This document shows positions 61,775 through 64,000 of a stretch of 64,000 nucleotides of DNA, one piece after another. Source of the stretch: Aequorivita sp. CIP111184 (GTDB taxonomy: Bacteria; Bacteroidota; Bacteroidia; Flavobacteriales; Flavobacteriaceae). Position numbers and translations under genes: made by a program. Each line of letters starts with the position of its first letter. The first letter of the stretch is position 1. The notes under the pieces are model-generated. The model ran no database searches, was not told where the DNA came from, and saw only the letters and a program-made list of their open reading frames with translations. The DNA lies in the NCBI RefSeq assembly GCF_900489465.1, contig NZ_UEFQ01000013.1, forward strand, positions 372,001-436,000, read 5' to 3'.

Positions 61775-64000
61775 ATGCTTTTGAAATCTTCAAAAAACAT
61801 AGTAGCTACAACCTTTAATGACCTTTCGGAGTACTTTAAAAGTACTGATTTTTCAAAAGCAATTCTTTTGGGGATTGCACTTACAGTTCCCATAATCTTT
61901 GGTGTTAAATTAGATATGCTTACCATAGGCATCACAATTACCGTTGGCGCTATGCTTGCCTCGCCAAGTGACGTTAGCGGAAGTATTAGGCATAAAATCA
62001 CGGGTATTCTGTTTGCTACTTCATTGGCTATGATGGTGAGTTTGATTGGTGGTTATTTGCATTTTTCCCTTTGGCTATTATTTCCAATTTTGGGTATTTT
62101 AATGTTTAGTATTTCCTATCTCGCCATTTATGGGTTTCGTGCGTCACTAATTAGCTTTTCTGGGCTTTTGGCATTAGTACTCAGTTTTTCAAATGTTTCC
62201 GGTGGAATGGAGCCCTACGAAAGAATGCTTCTTATTGGCATTGGCGGACTTTGGTATGCGGGACTTTCCATACTTAGGCATTTTATTTTTCCGAAAGCCC
62301 CCACTGAATATTACCTGTCCAAAACATTAAAGCTTACATCAGATTATTTAAGAACCAGAGGTGAATTGGTTGCCGAAACCACTGACAGAACGGAGCTTTT
62401 AAAAAAAATGCTAAATACGCAAACTGAACTTACTGCAACGCACGAAACCCTACGTGATATTTTGATTTCTAGCCGAACTGGCTCTGGAAAATCTGAATAT
62501 GAAGGAAAGCGCATGTTGATATTTGTTCAATTGGTTGATATGCTGGAACTGGCAATGGCAAACCCGGTAAACTATTCGAAAACTGACGAGCTTTTTGCAG
62601 AACAAACTGCACAACTGAAAGATTTTCAGGGTCTTCTTTTTGCGATGAGCAGCCGGCTGATTGCAATTTCGGCAAATCTCTCTACCCCCAAAAGACTTCG
62701 AAATAGCACTAAAATTGAAGAATTTCAGGAAAGAATTAAACGAGAAATTACTGAATATACTTCTAAAAACGACAAAGGTTTTGATGAAAATTTGCTGATG
62801 TTAAGAAATCTTTTCAAATATCAAAAGGAGCAAATAAAAAAGATTGAAAAAATTGAATGGCTTTTGAAAAATCCAGCACAGCGTGAAATTTCATTGCTGA
62901 AAAAAGAAGATTCGCGAAGATTTTTAACCAAACAGAATTATGATTTTGAAGTTCTGGTTGAAAACTTCACCATGCGCTCCCCTATTTTCAAACATTCGCT
63001 GCGGCTGGGAGTGATGACAATGATTGGCTATGGCGTGGGTATGTTGTTTTCTGTACAAAATCCATATTGGATTTTACTCACGTTAATTGTAATAATGCGT
63101 CCAACTTTCGGCCTCACAAAAACACGTTCAAAAGAAAGAACTATTGGAACATTAATTGGCGGTGCGTTGGCGGTGGGTATAGTTTTAATTACACAAAACA
63201 CTACAGTTTATGGTATTTTGGCAATCGTTTCGCTTGTAATCGCGTTTTCTATGGTACAGCGAAATTACAAAGCTGCAGCCACTTTCATCACACTGAGTGT
63301 GGTTTTCATCTATGCGCTTTTGCGACCCGATATCTTCAACGTCATCCAATATCGAGTAACAGATACGCTCATTGGTGCAGGACTGGCAACTTTGGGTAAT
63401 TTATTGCTTTGGCCTGCTTGGGAAATTCAAGGAATGCAAAAAACGTTGCTGGGAACAATTCATGCAAATAGGATTTATTTGGAAGAAATTATTGGTTTCT
63501 ATAACAAAAAAGGAAACATACCTTCTCAATATAAAGTGGCACGAAAGAAAGCATTTTTAGAAATGTCTGACCTCAGCGCAGCTTTTCAGAGAATGACCCA
63601 AGAGCCAAAATCCAAACAGAAAAACTTAGATAAGTTTTATGAATTTGCAATGTTGAATCACACTTTTCTATCCTCACTGGCGTCACTTAGCACTTATATT
63701 TTGAATAACCCAACGACTCCCGCATCAGAAAACTTCAATAAGGTTTCGTCTAAAATTATTCAAAATCTTTTAGATGCTGAAAATGTATTAAAGCAAGGAA
63801 TTTCTTCAGAAGCTGAGCAAAATGACGCAGATTCCGAAGATATCTTTGAAGCTACTTTTGGAAAAAATATTGCTATCTATGATGAAATTCAAATAAAAAC
63901 TAAAGAAGAAGGTTTTCATTTAAAAATTGAAGAAGCACATTTGGTACGAGAACAATTGAAATGGTTACTGGCGATGAGCAAAAAAATAAAGAAGATTTCA
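61775..64000 (+). CDS. FUSC/YccS-type inner-membrane protein (truncated by window end)
   Basis: An open frame of 742 codons that runs off the window without a stop. It starts MLLKSSKNIVATTFNDLSEYF, has a first cluster of about six helices (residues about 30-165), a cytoplasmic helical region, and a second cluster (SLRLGVMTMIGYGVGMLFSVQNPYWILLTLIVIMRPTFGLTKTRSKERTIGTLIGGALAV...) with the FUSC motif. Such proteins are related to the aromatic acid exporter AaeB and to plant aluminium-activated transporters. The C-terminal cytoplasmic part continues to the end. Substrate unknown. Confidence 0.87.
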   Translation, partial: MLLKSSKNIVATTFNDLSEYFKSTDFSKAILLGIALTVPIIFGVKLDMLTIGITITVGAMLASPSDVSGSIRHKITGILFATSLAMMVSLIGGYLHFSLWLLFPILGILMFSISYLAIYGFRASLISFSGLLALVLSFSNVSGGMEPYERMLLIGIGGLWYAGLSILRHFIFPKAPTEYYLSKTLKLTSDYLRTRGELVAETTDRTELLKKMLNTQTELTATHETLRDILISSRTGSGKSEYEGKRMLIFVQLVDMLELAMANPVNYSKTDELFAEQTAQLKDFQGLLFAMSSRLIAISANLSTPKRLRNSTKIEEFQERIKREITEYTSKNDKGFDENLLMLRNLFKYQKEQIKKIEKIEWLLKNPAQREISLLKKEDSRRFLTKQNYDFEVLVENFTMRSPIFKHSLRLGVMTMIGYGVGMLFSVQNPYWILLTLIVIMRPTFGLTKTRSKERTIGTLIGGALAVGIVLITQNTTVYGILAIVSLVIAFSMVQRNYKAAATFITLSVVFIYALLRPDIFNVIQYRVTDTLIGAGLATLGNLLLWPAWEIQGMQKTLLGTIHANRIYLEEIIGFYNKKGNIPSQYKVARKKAFLEMSDLSAAFQRMTQEPKSKQKNLDKFYEFAMLNHTFLSSLASLSTYILNNPTTPASENFNKVSSKIIQNLLDAENVLKQGISSEAEQNDADSEDIFEATFGKNIAIYDEIQIKTKEEGFHLKIEEAHLVREQLKWLLAMSKKIKKIS

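Noticed and set aside
63067-63560. Short plus-strand frames near the window end
   Set aside because: They are out-of-frame with the FUSC protein, which reads without interruption from 61775 to 64000; no frameshift is present.

Overview
The window is ordinary chromosomal DNA from a low-GC member of the Bacteroidota, almost certainly the family Flavobacteriaceae (an Aequorivita-like marine or sediment flavobacterium would fit, but the genus cannot be fixed from sequence reading). The support is: recurrent TAnnTTTG promoter -7 boxes instead of sigma70 -10 boxes, two proteins with type IX secretion (T9SS) C-terminal sorting domains, a complete moxR-DUF58-Bat operon, an IPExxxVDY protein next to pyruvate kinase, and a GbsR-type regulator beside an RND pump. 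There are no tRNA or rRNA genes, no CRISPR array, no prophage and no transposase.

Layout. 1-5.4 kb: sodA, a 620-base gap holding two copies of a probable small RNA, then a minus-strand group (PurF-like amidotransferase, PfkB kinase, RNase H1, purN). 5.6-10 kb: acpP-fabF-rnc, then the IPExxxVDY gene and pyk. 10-15 kb: a T9SS FG-GAP protein, a pappalysin-like metalloprotease, a small XRE regulator, an SH3 lipoprotein, dinB. 15.2-17.4 kb: a four-gene operon (NAD(P)-binding protein, YjdF-type membrane protein, CYTH protein, YciI-like lipoprotein). 17.5-23.9 kb: a GbsR-regulated tripartite RND efflux operon with a palindromic operator in its promoter. 23.9-32.4 kb: penicillin-binding protein 1C and a giant alpha-2-macroglobulin lipoprotein, separated by a GIY-YIG nuclease gene that is bracketed by inverted REP-like repeats. 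32.5-36.7 kb: isoaspartyl peptidase/asparaginase lipoprotein, CAP protein, 3-hydroxyanthranilate dioxygenase, ALDH7-type dehydrogenase. 36.7-43.8 kb: acyl-ACP desaturase, a phosphatase/zinc-ribbon/SPFH-GYF cluster, a second T9SS protein, an AlbA_2 protein, an SDR. 44-54 kb: DUF4382 lipoprotein and the Bat operon. 54-57 kb: small exported protein, beta-carbonic anhydrase and SulP transporter. 57-64 kb: cvpA, a conserved unknown, pheS with three downstream genes (including a 54-residue membrane protein), an MDR oxidoreductase and the start of a FUSC/YccS-type membrane protein cut by the window end.

Functional themes: central metabolism (purines, fatty acids, glycolysis, NAD precursor breakdown), envelope maintenance (PBP1C with alpha-2-macroglobulin, Bat proteins, RND efflux), and inorganic carbon handling (carbonic anhydrase plus SulP). 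The strongest non-genic signal is the pair of about 75-nucleotide RNA candidates at 794-868 and 1058-1132 on the minus strand, each with a perfect -7 box, a conserved loop and linker, and a terminator hairpin whose stem sequence differs between copies while pairing is preserved.
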